The notes: generated from the letters alone by a model not told the origin. A stretch of DNA of 45,789 nt from an uncultured Candidatus Actinomarina sp. (GCA_902596545.1 CACJUH010000003.1:1-45789), one strand, 5' to 3'. Shown: positions 25,298 through 32,851, counted from the stretch's first letter. Made by a program: numbers and translations.

Positions 25298-26468
25298 TCT
25301 TTTCTGCAATATACTCACCAATAGCTAAAGAAGCTGTTGCTGCAGGGCTTGGTGCATTTAGAACATGAAGAGAATTATTACCCTCTTCAAAAACAAAATC
25401 GTCAATCAAGTCGCCGTTAGAACTTACAGCTTGCGCCCTTACTCCAGCTACTCGGGGTTCTAAATCTTTTAACTCAACATTAGGAATATAATTTAATATT
25501 TCCTTTAGAAATACTCTCTTATTTAAGGATCTATACATCTCAGAAACTCCTGTACCAAAGTATTTCTTGCCTAGCTTCCACATTCCTTTATATGAAATTG
25601 TTTTACTAAATTCAAAAACATTTATGTTGCTCCATTTATATCCCTCTTTAGCAAATGCTAAAACTGCATTTGGACCAGCTTCAATTTGACCATCAACTGT
25701 TTTGGTAAGATGAATTCCCAAAAATGGTAAGTTTGGATCACTTATTGGATAAATCATATTATTTACTAAATGAGATTTCTCTTGATTCAATACAAAATAT
25801 TCACCCCTAAAAGGAATTATTCTTAAATTGGGCTTTATATTGTCCATTAAAGCAACCGTGTCAGAAAATAAGCCTGCACAGTTTATCAGATATTCTGAAG
25901 TGAATGTTTCCCTGTCACTTGTAAGAATTTTTAAATCATTTTTTGAATCTATTGATTTTATTTTTTGAAAATATTTAACAGTTCCCCCTAAAGTCTCAAA
26001 TTTCTTCGCAATTATCTCTGTTACTACCTTATAGTCAACTACTCCAGCCTGAGGAACATATAATGCTGATTCAAATTTACAATTTGGTTCTAAATCTAGT
26101 ATCTCATTTCTTTCCAAAGGCCTTACACCATCCATGTTGAGTTCTTTAGCTCTATTGTTTAAATGGGTAATTTTTTCTATATCATGATCGACTACAATTT
26201 TTCCTTCAATTCTGAATGGGATACTTTCCGAGTTCATAAAATCAATTAATAGTTCTCTGCCTCTAATACAAAGATTTGATTTGAAAGATTGAGGTTTGTA
26301 ATAAATTCCAGAATGAATAACTCCTGAGTTTCTACCAGACTGGTGGGTTCCTGGAGATTTTTCTTTATCTAATACAAGAACATTTTTACCTTGTTCTTGT
26401 AATTTTAGAGCCGTTGAGAGACCAACAATACCAGCCCCTACAATTGCAACATCATATATTTTATTCAT
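25290..26468 (-). CDS. lhgO: L-2-hydroxyglutarate oxidase/dehydrogenase
   Basis: A 392-residue FAD enzyme of the DAO family, oxidising L-2-hydroxyglutarate to 2-oxoglutarate. The FAD motif VGAGIVGLSTALKL is at the N-terminus. HQSGRNSGVIHSGIYY and the C-terminal GVRAQAVSSNGDLIDDFV plus NAPSPAATASLAIG are characteristic of LhgO. The start ATG at 26468 is the base immediately after the tmRNA CCA end at 26469, so there is no leader of its own. Translation may need tmRNA processing to expose a leaderless AUG, or may use the unprocessed transcript. Its end overlaps the ABC exporter gene. Confidence 0.92.
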   Translation of the reverse strand: MNKIYDVAIVGAGIVGLSTALKLQEQGKNVLVLDKEKSPGTHQSGRNSGVIHSGIYYKPQSFKSNLCIRGRELLIDFMNSESIPFRIEGKIVVDHDIEKITHLNNRAKELNMDGVRPLERNEILDLEPNCKFESALYVPQAGVVDYKVVTEIIAKKFETLGGTVKYFQKIKSIDSKNDLKILTSDRETFTSEYLINCAGLFSDTVALMDNIKPNLRIIPFRGEYFVLNQEKSHLVNNMIYPISDPNLPFLGIHLTKTVDGQIEAGPNAVLAFAKEGYKWSNINVFEFSKTISYKGMWKLGKKYFGTGVSEMYRSLNKRVFLKEILNYIPNVELKDLEPRVAGVRAQAVSSNGDLIDDFVFEEGNNSLHVLNAPSPAATASLAIGEYIAEKIN

Positions 26469-26806
26469 TGGTGGAGGTGCGGGGAGTCGAACCCCGGTCC
26501 TTCCAAGCTATCAAACAGCTTCTCCGAGTGCATCCGATGGTTTACTGTTAGGCAAGTCATCGGAACCTATAACCTAACAGGTTTACCTAAATCTTAAGAG
26601 TCAGTCGGTAACCCAACTCAGCATCCCACATTTCGACGCCATTGCTATCCGAGGTGGGAGCCCCGATAGGTGACGAGCAGCGGTTAGGCTGCTAAAGCCA
26701 ACTTAGGTTTGGCAGTTATATTGTTTTCCTACGTTTTTTACGAGGCCCTAGGACCCTCGACTCGCTACTGAGAGACTCGCTTCAAAGTCGAAGCCAGTTC
26801 ACCCCC
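26469..26806 (-). ncRNA. ssrA: Transfer-messenger RNA (tmRNA)
   Basis: A 338-base one-piece tmRNA. The acceptor stem pairs 5' GGGGGTG with 3' CACCTCC, including the G3-U70 pair needed for alanine charging. GACTGGC-type 5' sequence, TTCGACTCCCCGC at the T-arm and an encoded CCA are present. The tag frame at 26713-26684 starts on GCC and reads AKPKLALAA before TAA, ending in the usual ALAA degron. tmRNA with SmpB rescues stalled ribosomes; smpB lies about 7.6 kb away here. The CCA end touches the start codon of lhgO. Confidence 0.95.
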
Positions 26807-26828
26807 ATACAGTTGTATTAGTTCTAAA

Positions 26829-26836
26829 ATTATACT
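26829..26836. promoter_or_regulatory. Overlapping divergent -10 boxes between ssrA and the 26859 gene
   Basis: The minus strand reads TATAAT at 26834-26829, about 22 bases before the mature tmRNA 5' end, which suits a short 5' leader removed by RNase P. The plus strand reads TATACT at 26831-26836 toward the unknown gene at 26859. No convincing -35 boxes are seen for either. Confidence 0.35.
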
Positions 26837-26858
26837 TGAGAATTAGATTATTTAAAAT

Positions 26859-27503
26859 ATGAAAATTAATAACAATAGCTTTGAACTAAATGAACAATTA
26901 CAAGTAGTAATTGATTCAAGTGATAACGATGGATTAATTTTTATACCAAAAAATATTCAAATTGATGTAGATATAGAAAATTATTTTGGAAAAATTGTAA
27001 TTAGTAAGTTAGTTATTCATCCTTCTGAGAGTGAATTCCAAATTGGTAAATTAACGATTGAAAATAACATTCCAAATATGGATATTAAGTTACTTGATCG
27101 ATATATTTATAAAGTTTTATCTGACAAGTCCGGATTAGCCTATTCTCCTTATAAATACTTCCCTGATTACGATTTTACAGTTTTTGAAAAAGGCAGAAGA
27201 CCCTCACAGCTAGATTGGGCTATGTTTGCTTCTCTATATGTATTTAGCTGCAATGTCTTACCGCAATCAGTAAAAGTAGAACTATCACTTGCAAAGTATC
27301 TAAGAATATCTGAGGAAAACTTTAAAAGATTTATGAAAAAAATTCCCGAAGATTTATTTAGAAAATCAGGACACACCGAATCTAGAGGTGGGGATATCTC
27401 ATTAAATGCAGAAAATTTAATTAAAGAATTTCTAGGAGCAGATCAGGAATCTTTTGAGAACAATCCTTTTTTAAAGTTTTACTCTGAAGCTGATTTTTCC
27501 TGA
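26859..27503 (+). CDS. Hypothetical protein, unknown function
   Basis: A 214-residue soluble protein that I do not recognise. The first 75 residues are rich in short beta-type segments (QLQVVIDSSDNDGLIFIPKN, then KIVISKLVIHP). The second half is more helical and contains RRPSQLDWAMFASLYVFS and a lysine-rich helix (EENFKRFMKKIPEDLFRKSG). There is no signal peptide or membrane segment. It is divergent from ssrA, and its end overlaps the convergent PPOX gene by 25 bases. Base composition matches its surroundings, so there is no sign of recent transfer. Confidence 0.75.
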   Translation: MKINNNSFELNEQLQVVIDSSDNDGLIFIPKNIQIDVDIENYFGKIVISKLVIHPSESEFQIGKLTIENNIPNMDIKLLDRYIYKVLSDKSGLAYSPYKYFPDYDFTVFEKGRRPSQLDWAMFASLYVFSCNVLPQSVKVELSLAKYLRISEENFKRFMKKIPEDLFRKSGHTESRGGDISLNAENLIKEFLGADQESFENNPFLKFYSEADFS

Positions 27504-27922
27504 GGTCTGCTCACCATAGATAAAATTTTACTTACTTCAACTTCCCATATTTCTCTGGATTTAATGCCTGCTTGTTCCCAAGTAATATCCTTTGTGCGCT
27601 TATAAGGCTTACCAAGGTATCGATTTGATAAATAGTCTATGTGATCATTGGCAGTAGTGTCTTGAACTATTGTTTCTACACTTCCTCTTATTTCCCAACT
27701 TGAATACATGTCAGATGGATGAAAAATGACAATTGACAAATTTGGTTCCTGCCTGATGTTTTCTGTTTTTTTTCTTCCTTGTTCTGTATTAATAAGAATT
27801 TTATTTTCTTTGTAATCAACCCACATTAGATGATTCTGAATCTCATTTTCATTAATTTTTGTAGCTATTGAACAGAAAGCATTATTATCAATTGCTTGTT
27901 TAAGTTCATTTGGAAGTTGCAT
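27479..27922 (-). CDS. PPOX-class (F420-type split-barrel) flavoprotein
   Basis: A 147-residue split-barrel protein of the pyridoxamine-phosphate-oxidase-like superfamily, Rv1155-like. AFCSIATKINENEIQNHLMWVDYKENKILINTEQGRKKTENI and PNLSIVIF are the usual cofactor-barrel pattern, and actinobacterial members mostly bind coenzyme F420. Substrate unknown. It is divergent from the selenoprotein gene across 30 bases and converges on the unknown gene at 26859. A shared redox role with the selenoprotein is only suggested by adjacency. Confidence 0.85.
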   Translation of the reverse strand: MQLPNELKQAIDNNAFCSIATKINENEIQNHLMWVDYKENKILINTEQGRKKTENIRQEPNLSIVIFHPSDMYSSWEIRGSVETIVQDTTANDHIDYLSNRYLGKPYKRTKDITWEQAGIKSREIWEVEVSKILSMVSRPQEKSASE

Positions 27923-27952
27923 ACAACCTTATTTTAAGTAAAAATTATTAAT

Positions 27953-28525
27953 ATGGCATTTATTAAATTGTTCAAATTTCAGGACTCTACTGGTCTTCTA
28001 AAAAAAGAGTATGAGAAAGGCATTAGAAGAGCTGGAAGAATTTGGAACATACTGACTATTCAATCTCAAACCCCAGAAATTTTAAGAGACTCAATGCGAT
28101 TATATAATTCAACAATGTTTGGAAATTTAGAAATATCTCGTTTTGATAGAGAATTACTTGCAGTAATTACTTCAATTTCTAATGAATGTGAGTACTGAAT
28201 ACGTGCCCACTTATATGATCTCCGGTCGGAGACAAAAGACCAAAAATTAGTTGATGAAATTGCTAGTGACTGGAAAACGAGTAGCTTAACAAAAGAACAA
28301 ATTGCATTATGTATTTTTGCGGAAAAACTAACTTTAAAACCTGGGGAAATTAATGATATAGATTACAAAGAATTGCAAAATAATAAATTTAATGACAAAG
28401 CAATTTCTGAAATAGTTCAGGTAATTTCTTATTTTAATTACATAAATAGAGTTGCTGATGGGCTTGGTTTAGAGCCCGAAGATTTTATAGACAAAAAGGG
28501 ATACAAAAAAAATCTTGACCAATAA
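27953..28525 (+). CDS. AhpD-like peroxidase-related selenoprotein (CxxU), read through TGA at 28196-28198
   Basis: Read through one in-frame TGA, this is a 190-residue protein of the carboxymuconolactone-decarboxylase/AhpD superfamily, close to the 'peroxidase-related enzyme' family. Residues 1-81 end ...SNECEY. Codon 82 is TGA, and the frame continues IRAHLYDLRSET and later VISYFNYINRVADGLGLEPEDF, a family hallmark. The active site is thus C79-E-Y-[TGA82]-I-R-A-H85, where relatives have CxxC...H. TGA stands at the resolving/attacking Cys position, and homology resumes at the very next codon, so a frameshift is excluded. A stem-loop at 28219-28232 with a GGUC loop starts 20 bases after the TGA. 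Selenocysteine is the best reading, since TGA is an ordinary stop elsewhere (glmU, the 26859 gene). Alternatives are a nonsense mutation or a base error. Sec machinery is not in the window. Confidence 0.85.
28196..28232 (+). promoter_or_regulatory. UGA codon and candidate bacterial SECIS stem-loop
   Basis: TGA at 28196-28198 is followed by a hairpin TCTCC-GGTC-GGAGA (28219-28232). The 5-bp stem holds a GGUC tetraloop whose first base is 25 nt after the UGA. The loop is the same GGUC found at the tip of the E. coli formate dehydrogenase SECIS, and the distance falls within the range accepted for bacterial SECIS elements. The lower helix is short, so the fold is suggestive rather than proven. 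Confidence 0.65.
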
Positions 28526-28549
28526 TTGACATTGCCTAATATTTAATAC
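28515..28549 (+). promoter_or_regulatory. Candidate promoter giving a leaderless DUF3152 mRNA
   Basis: TTGACC (28515-28520), a 16-base spacer and TAATAT (28537-28542) form a good sigma-A-type promoter. Only 7 bases separate the -10 box from the ATG at 28550, so transcription would begin at or next to the start codon. There is no ribosome-binding site in the gap, which agrees with leaderless translation. Confidence 0.5.
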
Positions 28550-29488
28550 ATGAAAGTAAATCCAACAATATCTTTGTTTTCCATATTACTTTTTTCTTTT
28601 ATATCAGTATTTTTAGTGACTTCAAATTATCAATTTCCATATAATGAATCCACAACTAATAATTCTGTAATAGAAAACCAAATACCAACTCCAGAAGACA
28701 ATCAAGATAATGAAATAATTTTAAAATTTGAAGAGGAAGAAAATATCAATGAAGAAAGTTTAGAAGTTAGCCTAGAAAATCAAGAAAAAGAAGCTGTTGA
28801 AAAAGAGGAAAGTATTATACCTGAAAGCGATGGAGCAGAAATAAAAGTTACTTCATTTTCAATCTATAAAACTAGTGAAGAAATTATAAATAGTAAATCA
28901 GTACCTAATGTAGATATGAGTCAAGGTTGTCTGACAGAAAATACTTTAAGTGAAGATAGGTTATGGTATTATCCTGATGATCTACAAGAATATAATAAAA
29001 GTTTATTCAATATTTCAATAAAAGTTGAATCAGGATTAAATCTAGAACCAAATTGTCTTTCAAATATGATTATTGGAATATTAAATGATCCTAGAGGGTG
29101 GTCAACAATAGAAGATAGGGATTTTCAAATTGTAGCTTCGGAGGATGCCGATTTAAATGTCGTTTTTGCAAAGCCTGAAACGGTTGATGAACTATGTTAC
29201 CCATTGCAAACTAATGGAATTTACTCATGTAGGAATGAAAGAAATGTTGTAATAAATATGTTTAGATGGTTATCTGGAGCAAAAGATTTTGGTACCGATT
29301 TAAGTACTTATCGTATTTATTTAATTAACCATGAAGTAGGACACTACCTTGGATGGGGGCATAGTGATTGTCCTTCAGATAATGCACTCGCACCAGTAAT
29401 GATGCAACAATCAAAATCGACTAATGGATGTATTCCAAATGGTTGGCCAATATACGAAAGAATTAAATTACTTTATAGCTCGTCTTAA
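28550..29488 (+). CDS. Secreted DUF3152-family metzincin-like protein
   Basis: A 312-residue protein with an N-terminal hydrophobic signal or anchor (about 8-24), a long acidic linker (about 30-95, Glu/Asn-rich) and a C-terminal domain. That domain carries HEVGHYLGWGH at 261-271, the HExxHxxGxxH zinc motif of metzincins, followed by DCPSDNALAPVMMQQS, which supplies the Met-turn-like segment. The pattern matches the actinobacterial DUF3152 family. It is expected to work outside the membrane. Peptidase activity is inferred. It lies 24 bases after the selenoprotein stop and has its own promoter. Confidence 0.85.
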   Translation: MKVNPTISLFSILLFSFISVFLVTSNYQFPYNESTTNNSVIENQIPTPEDNQDNEIILKFEEEENINEESLEVSLENQEKEAVEKEESIIPESDGAEIKVTSFSIYKTSEEIINSKSVPNVDMSQGCLTENTLSEDRLWYYPDDLQEYNKSLFNISIKVESGLNLEPNCLSNMIIGILNDPRGWSTIEDRDFQIVASEDADLNVVFAKPETVDELCYPLQTNGIYSCRNERNVVINMFRWLSGAKDFGTDLSTYRIYLINHEVGHYLGWGHSDCPSDNALAPVMMQQSKSTNGCIPNGWPIYERIKLLYSSS

Positions 29489-29489
29489 A

Positions 29490-29993
29490 TTAACTATTAG
29501 ATTCTTTTATATAGTCAGTTGTTTCTTCTGAATTTATTACAGAAAATTTTGATTCAGAATTTAAAATTTTAGTGTTTGGAACAACGCCTCTACTCTTCAT
29601 CCAGCAAACTAAGCTTAAAACAATCATGACAGCAAGGAATGCAAGACTTAGGGGATGATTTTGAACACTATTCTCAATTCCTCCAAAAAAGTTACTTATT
29701 GCTAAAGCCCCAATAAAAAAACCATAAAATTTTAGCAATATTTTTTGTGCATATATTTCCTGAATATATCTTGCCCAAAGTGCTAAAAGTGTAATTGATA
29801 AAGAAGTTATCCAAACTACTCGGCTTGAATTAAACCAAGATCCTGTTGATTGAGAGACATATTCAAGTCTTAATAAACCTGAAATAGTGTTTGGAGCCAA
29901 AGCTAGAACAACAGTTATTAGTCCCGATATTGAAGCAATAACTACATTTATTGACTTAAAATTTATTGAATTTAAATATGTGTTTTTTTCCAT
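29490..29993 (-). CDS. Small four-helix membrane protein, unknown function
   Basis: A 167-residue integral membrane protein with four hydrophobic segments (about 17-37, 62-80, 86-105 and 114-132) and a polar Ser/Glu-rich C-terminal tail. I do not recognise a family. It ends one base from the convergent DUF3152 gene. Upstream, TTGTTT and CATAAT 17 bases apart on the minus strand end 5 bases before the ATG, another possible leaderless start. Confidence 0.75.
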   Translation of the reverse strand: MEKNTYLNSINFKSINVVIASISGLITVVLALAPNTISGLLRLEYVSQSTGSWFNSSRVVWITSLSITLLALWARYIQEIYAQKILLKFYGFFIGALAISNFFGGIENSVQNHPLSLAFLAVMIVLSLVCWMKSRGVVPNTKILNSESKFSVINSEETTDYIKESNS

Positions 29994-30121
29994 GTCACAT
30001 TATGTAATAAATAAATTAGTTAAACAAGAGTTTTTTTAAAAAAATGGTGCCAGCCATATAAACTAAATTGTTATATTAATTATCGTGTAGTTTTATTTTT
30101 ATTACAATAGTTTTTTTAAAT

Positions 30122-31045
30122 TTAAAGAGCTACAGATTCATCTCCAGCTAAAATTTTTTTTATATTTTCAACAGTTTCTAGACCAGCTTTAAGTTGCGCC
30201 TCGTTTGTAGATGCACCGATGTGTGGAGTAGTAACTAGATTTAAGCCATTATATCGATCTACATTTTCTGGCGGTTCATTTGAATATACATCCAGTCCAG
30301 CTCCAAAAATTTTCTCTGATTCTAAGAGTTCAAATAAATAATCTTCGTCCAAAACACCACCTCTTGAAGTATTTACAATTATTGAACTGGGTTTGAGTAA
30401 ATTTAGCATATCCTTAGAAATCAAATTTTCTGTATCTTTAGTCTTAATTACATGAATTGATACTACATCTGCAGTTCTTAGTAAATCATCAAGCTCGATA
30501 CTTTCTTCCGAACCATTCCAATCCGTAACATATGGATCATAAAATACAATTGACATACCAAAACTTTTCATTCTCTCTGCGACTAAACGACCAGCTTTAC
30601 CAAAGCCAACTATTCCAAGAGTTTTTCCATAAAGTTCATAGCCTAGAAATTCAGATCTGTTCCACTCACCTTTCTTAAGATTCGAATCAGCAAGGCTTAG
30701 TTTTCTAGATGCACTAATTATTAAAGCAACTGTTAACTCAACAACAGATATTAAATTAGCTGAGGGAGAATTAGTAACAAAAATATTTTTAGATTTTGCA
30801 AAATCTAAATCAACATTATCTATCCCAACACCACACCTAGCTATTATTTTTAGTTGTTCTGCTTTATCTAAAACTTCTTTTGTTAATTTTGTAGCACTTC
30901 GTATTACTACAATTTCACAATCTTTTATATGATAAACTAAGTCTTCTTCTTTTGATGCAGATTTAGATATGTCTAAACAATCCCCAATTGTTTCAAGCTC
31001 TTTATATACTTGTTGATTCAAATTATCACAGATAAGTATTTTCAT
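30122..31045 (-). CDS. serA: D-3-phosphoglycerate dehydrogenase-like enzyme, short form without ACT domain
   Basis: A 307-residue D-2-hydroxyacid dehydrogenase. It shows the substrate-binding ARCGVGIDNVDL, the NAD motif LGIVGFGKAGR, VNTSRGGVLDE and the catalytic TPHIGAST. Similarity is strongest to phosphoglycerate dehydrogenase, the first step of serine synthesis. The chain stops where longer SerA proteins have ASB and ACT domains, so serine feedback by ACT is absent. Another 2-hydroxyacid substrate is possible. It follows the HisN-like gene by 5 bases. The 128 bases downstream (29994-30121) are AT-rich with A and T runs and hold no gene. Confidence 0.85.
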   Translation of the reverse strand: MKILICDNLNQQVYKELETIGDCLDISKSASKEEDLVYHIKDCEIVVIRSATKLTKEVLDKAEQLKIIARCGVGIDNVDLDFAKSKNIFVTNSPSANLISVVELTVALIISASRKLSLADSNLKKGEWNRSEFLGYELYGKTLGIVGFGKAGRLVAERMKSFGMSIVFYDPYVTDWNGSEESIELDDLLRTADVVSIHVIKTKDTENLISKDMLNLLKPSSIIVNTSRGGVLDEDYLFELLESEKIFGAGLDVYSNEPPENVDRYNGLNLVTTPHIGASTNEAQLKAGLETVENIKKILAGDESVAL

Positions 31046-31050
31046 TTTAT

Positions 31051-31830
31051 TTATTGAAGTTTTGATATTGCCTGTTCGTGAATTTGCTTTGATGCAGATG
31101 CAAGTACATAAACATTGCTTTCATCAAAATTTAATTTTTTACCCTCCCAATCTGTCATGATACCACCAGCGCCCTCAACAATTTTAATTAGTGGCAAATA
31201 ATCATGTGGAAAAGATAATCGTTCAGCGACAATATCAATATGACCACTAGCTAGAAGTCCATAGTTATAACAATCACTACCAGTAGTAGTTACTTTTACG
31301 GATTGTTCCAGCGACTGGTAAGCTCTCCATTTTTTCATTCCAAATTCATGACTAGAGGTCGTGGCCATTACTGCATCTTCTAATTTTTCAACAGATTTAC
31401 AGATAGTTGGCTGGTTATTAACTTTTGTAAGGTCAGGTTGGAATGAAGACCATCTTTCACTTAAGGCAGGACAATCTATAACTCCTGCAACTAACTGATC
31501 TTCAATGACTAATGAAATTAAAGTACCAAAATCATGTTTACCAGCTAAAAAACTCCTAGTTCCATCAATAGGATCAATATACCAAGTGATATTTTCTGTA
31601 CCAATAACCTCTTTATATTCTTCTCCAACAATATTGTGATTTGGGTAATGATTAATAATTTGTGTTCTAATATATTTTTCTATCTCTTTGTCTGCCTTGG
31701 TTACCGGACTCATATCTCTTTTGAGTGACAAATCTTTCATATCACGAAAATATTTCAGTGCAATTTTTCCTGTTTTATCTAAAATATCATTTACAAATAT
31801 TTCAAAATCATTTGTTCTATTATCAACCAT
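31051..31830 (-). CDS. hisN: Inositol-monophosphatase-family phosphatase, probably histidinol-phosphatase
   Basis: A 259-residue Mg-dependent phosphatase. The metal sites appear as GEEY, DPIDGTRSFLAG and HDYLPLIKIVEGAGG. Actinobacterial HisN proteins, which remove phosphate from histidinol phosphate, have this form, with DGTRSF where inositol monophosphatases usually have DGTxNF. A TTG at 31839 is also in frame, but the ATG at 31830 gives the normal length. Upstream, 31840-31909 hold two short palindromes and no gene. Confidence 0.85.
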   Translation of the reverse strand: MVDNRTNDFEIFVNDILDKTGKIALKYFRDMKDLSLKRDMSPVTKADKEIEKYIRTQIINHYPNHNIVGEEYKEVIGTENITWYIDPIDGTRSFLAGKHDFGTLISLVIEDQLVAGVIDCPALSERWSSFQPDLTKVNNQPTICKSVEKLEDAVMATTSSHEFGMKKWRAYQSLEQSVKVTTTGSDCYNYGLLASGHIDIVAERLSFPHDYLPLIKIVEGAGGIMTDWEGKKLNFDESNVYVLASASKQIHEQAISKLQ

Positions 31831-31909
31831 GAATACCAATTAAATTAAATGTTATTCTATCTGAAGTATGAATTCATATGGTTAATTAACAAAGTTTTAA
31901 CAATAAAAG

Positions 31910-32158
31910 TTAGATATAGTTTAATTGTTTTAGTTTTAACTCTAATTCAACATCAGATGGCTCAATTAGAAAAGTATCATCCTCAAATACAATAGTTGGG
32001 ATTCTTCTCTGGTTGTTTTGTAATTTTGTAATGTATTCATTTGCTTCTGAGTTGATGTCTACATTGATTTCTTCAAACTCTACATTCAACTTGTTAAGTA
32101 AAGCTTTAGATCGTACACAATCCCCACACCAGTCAGTTGTGTAAAATTTGATATTCAT
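31910..32158 (-). CDS. Mycoredoxin/glutaredoxin-like protein
   Basis: An 82-residue thioredoxin-fold protein with the active site TTDWCGDC (C11 and C14) and a cis-proline segment RRIPTIVF. Actinobacterial relatives are mycoredoxins, which reduce mycothiol mixed disulphides, so this may imply mycothiol rather than glutathione. It lies two bases after the small membrane protein gene, in a redox-type cluster with thioredoxin. Glutaredoxin-like NrdH is an alternative. Confidence 0.88.
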   Translation of the reverse strand: MNIKFYTTDWCGDCVRSKALLNKLNVEFEEINVDINSEANEYITKLQNNQRRIPTIVFEDDTFLIEPSDVELELKLKQLNYI

Positions 32159-32160
32159 AT

Positions 32161-32442
32161 CTAGGAATTTCCTTGTAATTGACTAAATAACTCAATAAAG
32201 TTATTAAAAAATAATGACAGATCGCTTAGAGTTTTGAATGCTTCTCCAAATTGTGATTGCAATGAAGCAACAGCATCTGCAGTAGCGTTTAGTTTTGGAA
32301 GTAATGCTTGAATATCTTGAATTACAGACATCACAGTCTCAATTTCAGAATTGATTACCTGCACATAATTATAAAAATAAATCCCTGCACCTATTAGTAG
32401 AGATAAGGTTAAGACTTGTAAAAATAAAACTACTCGAAGCAA
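32161..32442 (-). CDS. Small membrane-anchored coiled-coil protein, unknown function
   Basis: A 93-residue protein with an N-terminal membrane helix (about 3-24) and a helical, probably coiled-coil remainder with heptad-like hydrophobics (VMSVIQDIQALLPKLNATAD). It would sit with its C-terminal part outside the cell. The start codon is TTG, one base after the trxA stop. Position between thioredoxin and mycoredoxin suggests cotranscription, not a known role. Confidence 0.65.
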   Translation of the reverse strand: MLRVVLFLQVLTLSLLIGAGIYFYNYVQVINSEIETVMSVIQDIQALLPKLNATADAVASLQSQFGEAFKTLSDLSLFFNNFIELFSQLQGNS

Positions 32443-32443
32443 C

Positions 32444-32752
32444 TTAGATTAAAGCGGAAACTTTTTCTTTAATTACTTCTTTTGGCTGTACACCAACAAA
32501 GCGTTCTTTGACTTCCCCGCCTTTTAACATAACTACTGTTGGTACTCCCATAACTCCGTTGGCTCCAGCGATATCTGGATGTTGATCGACGTCAAGCTTA
32601 ACAAACTCGACTCCTTCAACTTCACTTGATAACTCTTCAAGGATTGGACTTAAAACTTTACATGGACCACACCATGTTGCGTGAAAATCAATAACAACAG
32701 GCGAATCGGAATTAAGTAATTCGCTATATTCTTGTGCATTTATATCTTTCAT
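32444..32752 (-). CDS. trxA: Thioredoxin
   Basis: A 102-residue thioredoxin. The active site is W27-C28-G29-P30-C31 (FHATWCGPCKVLSPIL), with FVKLDVDQHPDIA and the cis-proline GVPTVVML. It reduces protein disulphides using thioredoxin reductase. A clear AAGGAGTG ribosome-binding site precedes the ATG. It leads the cluster with the small membrane protein and mycoredoxin and is divergent from the gamma-glutamyltransferase gene (99-base gap). Confidence 0.96.
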   Translation of the reverse strand: MKDINAQEYSELLNSDSPVVIDFHATWCGPCKVLSPILEELSSEVEGVEFVKLDVDQHPDIAGANGVMGVPTVVMLKGGEVKERFVGVQPKEVIKEKVSALI

Positions 32753-32838
32753 TAATTCACTCCTTATTGTTTTATAAGTTTATAGTTGTTGAATTTATAC
32801 GAGTAACTTTCAATAGGAAATATATAGTAAAAATTACT

Positions 32839-32844
32839 TATAAT
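32839..32844 (+). promoter_or_regulatory. TATAAT box 7 bases before the gamma-glutamyltransferase start
   Basis: A perfect TATAAT ends 7 bases before the ATG at 32852, the same spacing as at the DUF3152 gene. Transcription would start at the start codon, giving a leaderless mRNA. No ribosome-binding site is seen. Confidence 0.45.
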
Positions 32845-32851
32845 TATCAAT

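Noticed and set aside
27953-28198. An 81-residue stand-alone gene ending at TGA
   Set aside because: The product would stop in the middle of the AhpD active site, while family-typical sequence continues in the same frame to 28525.
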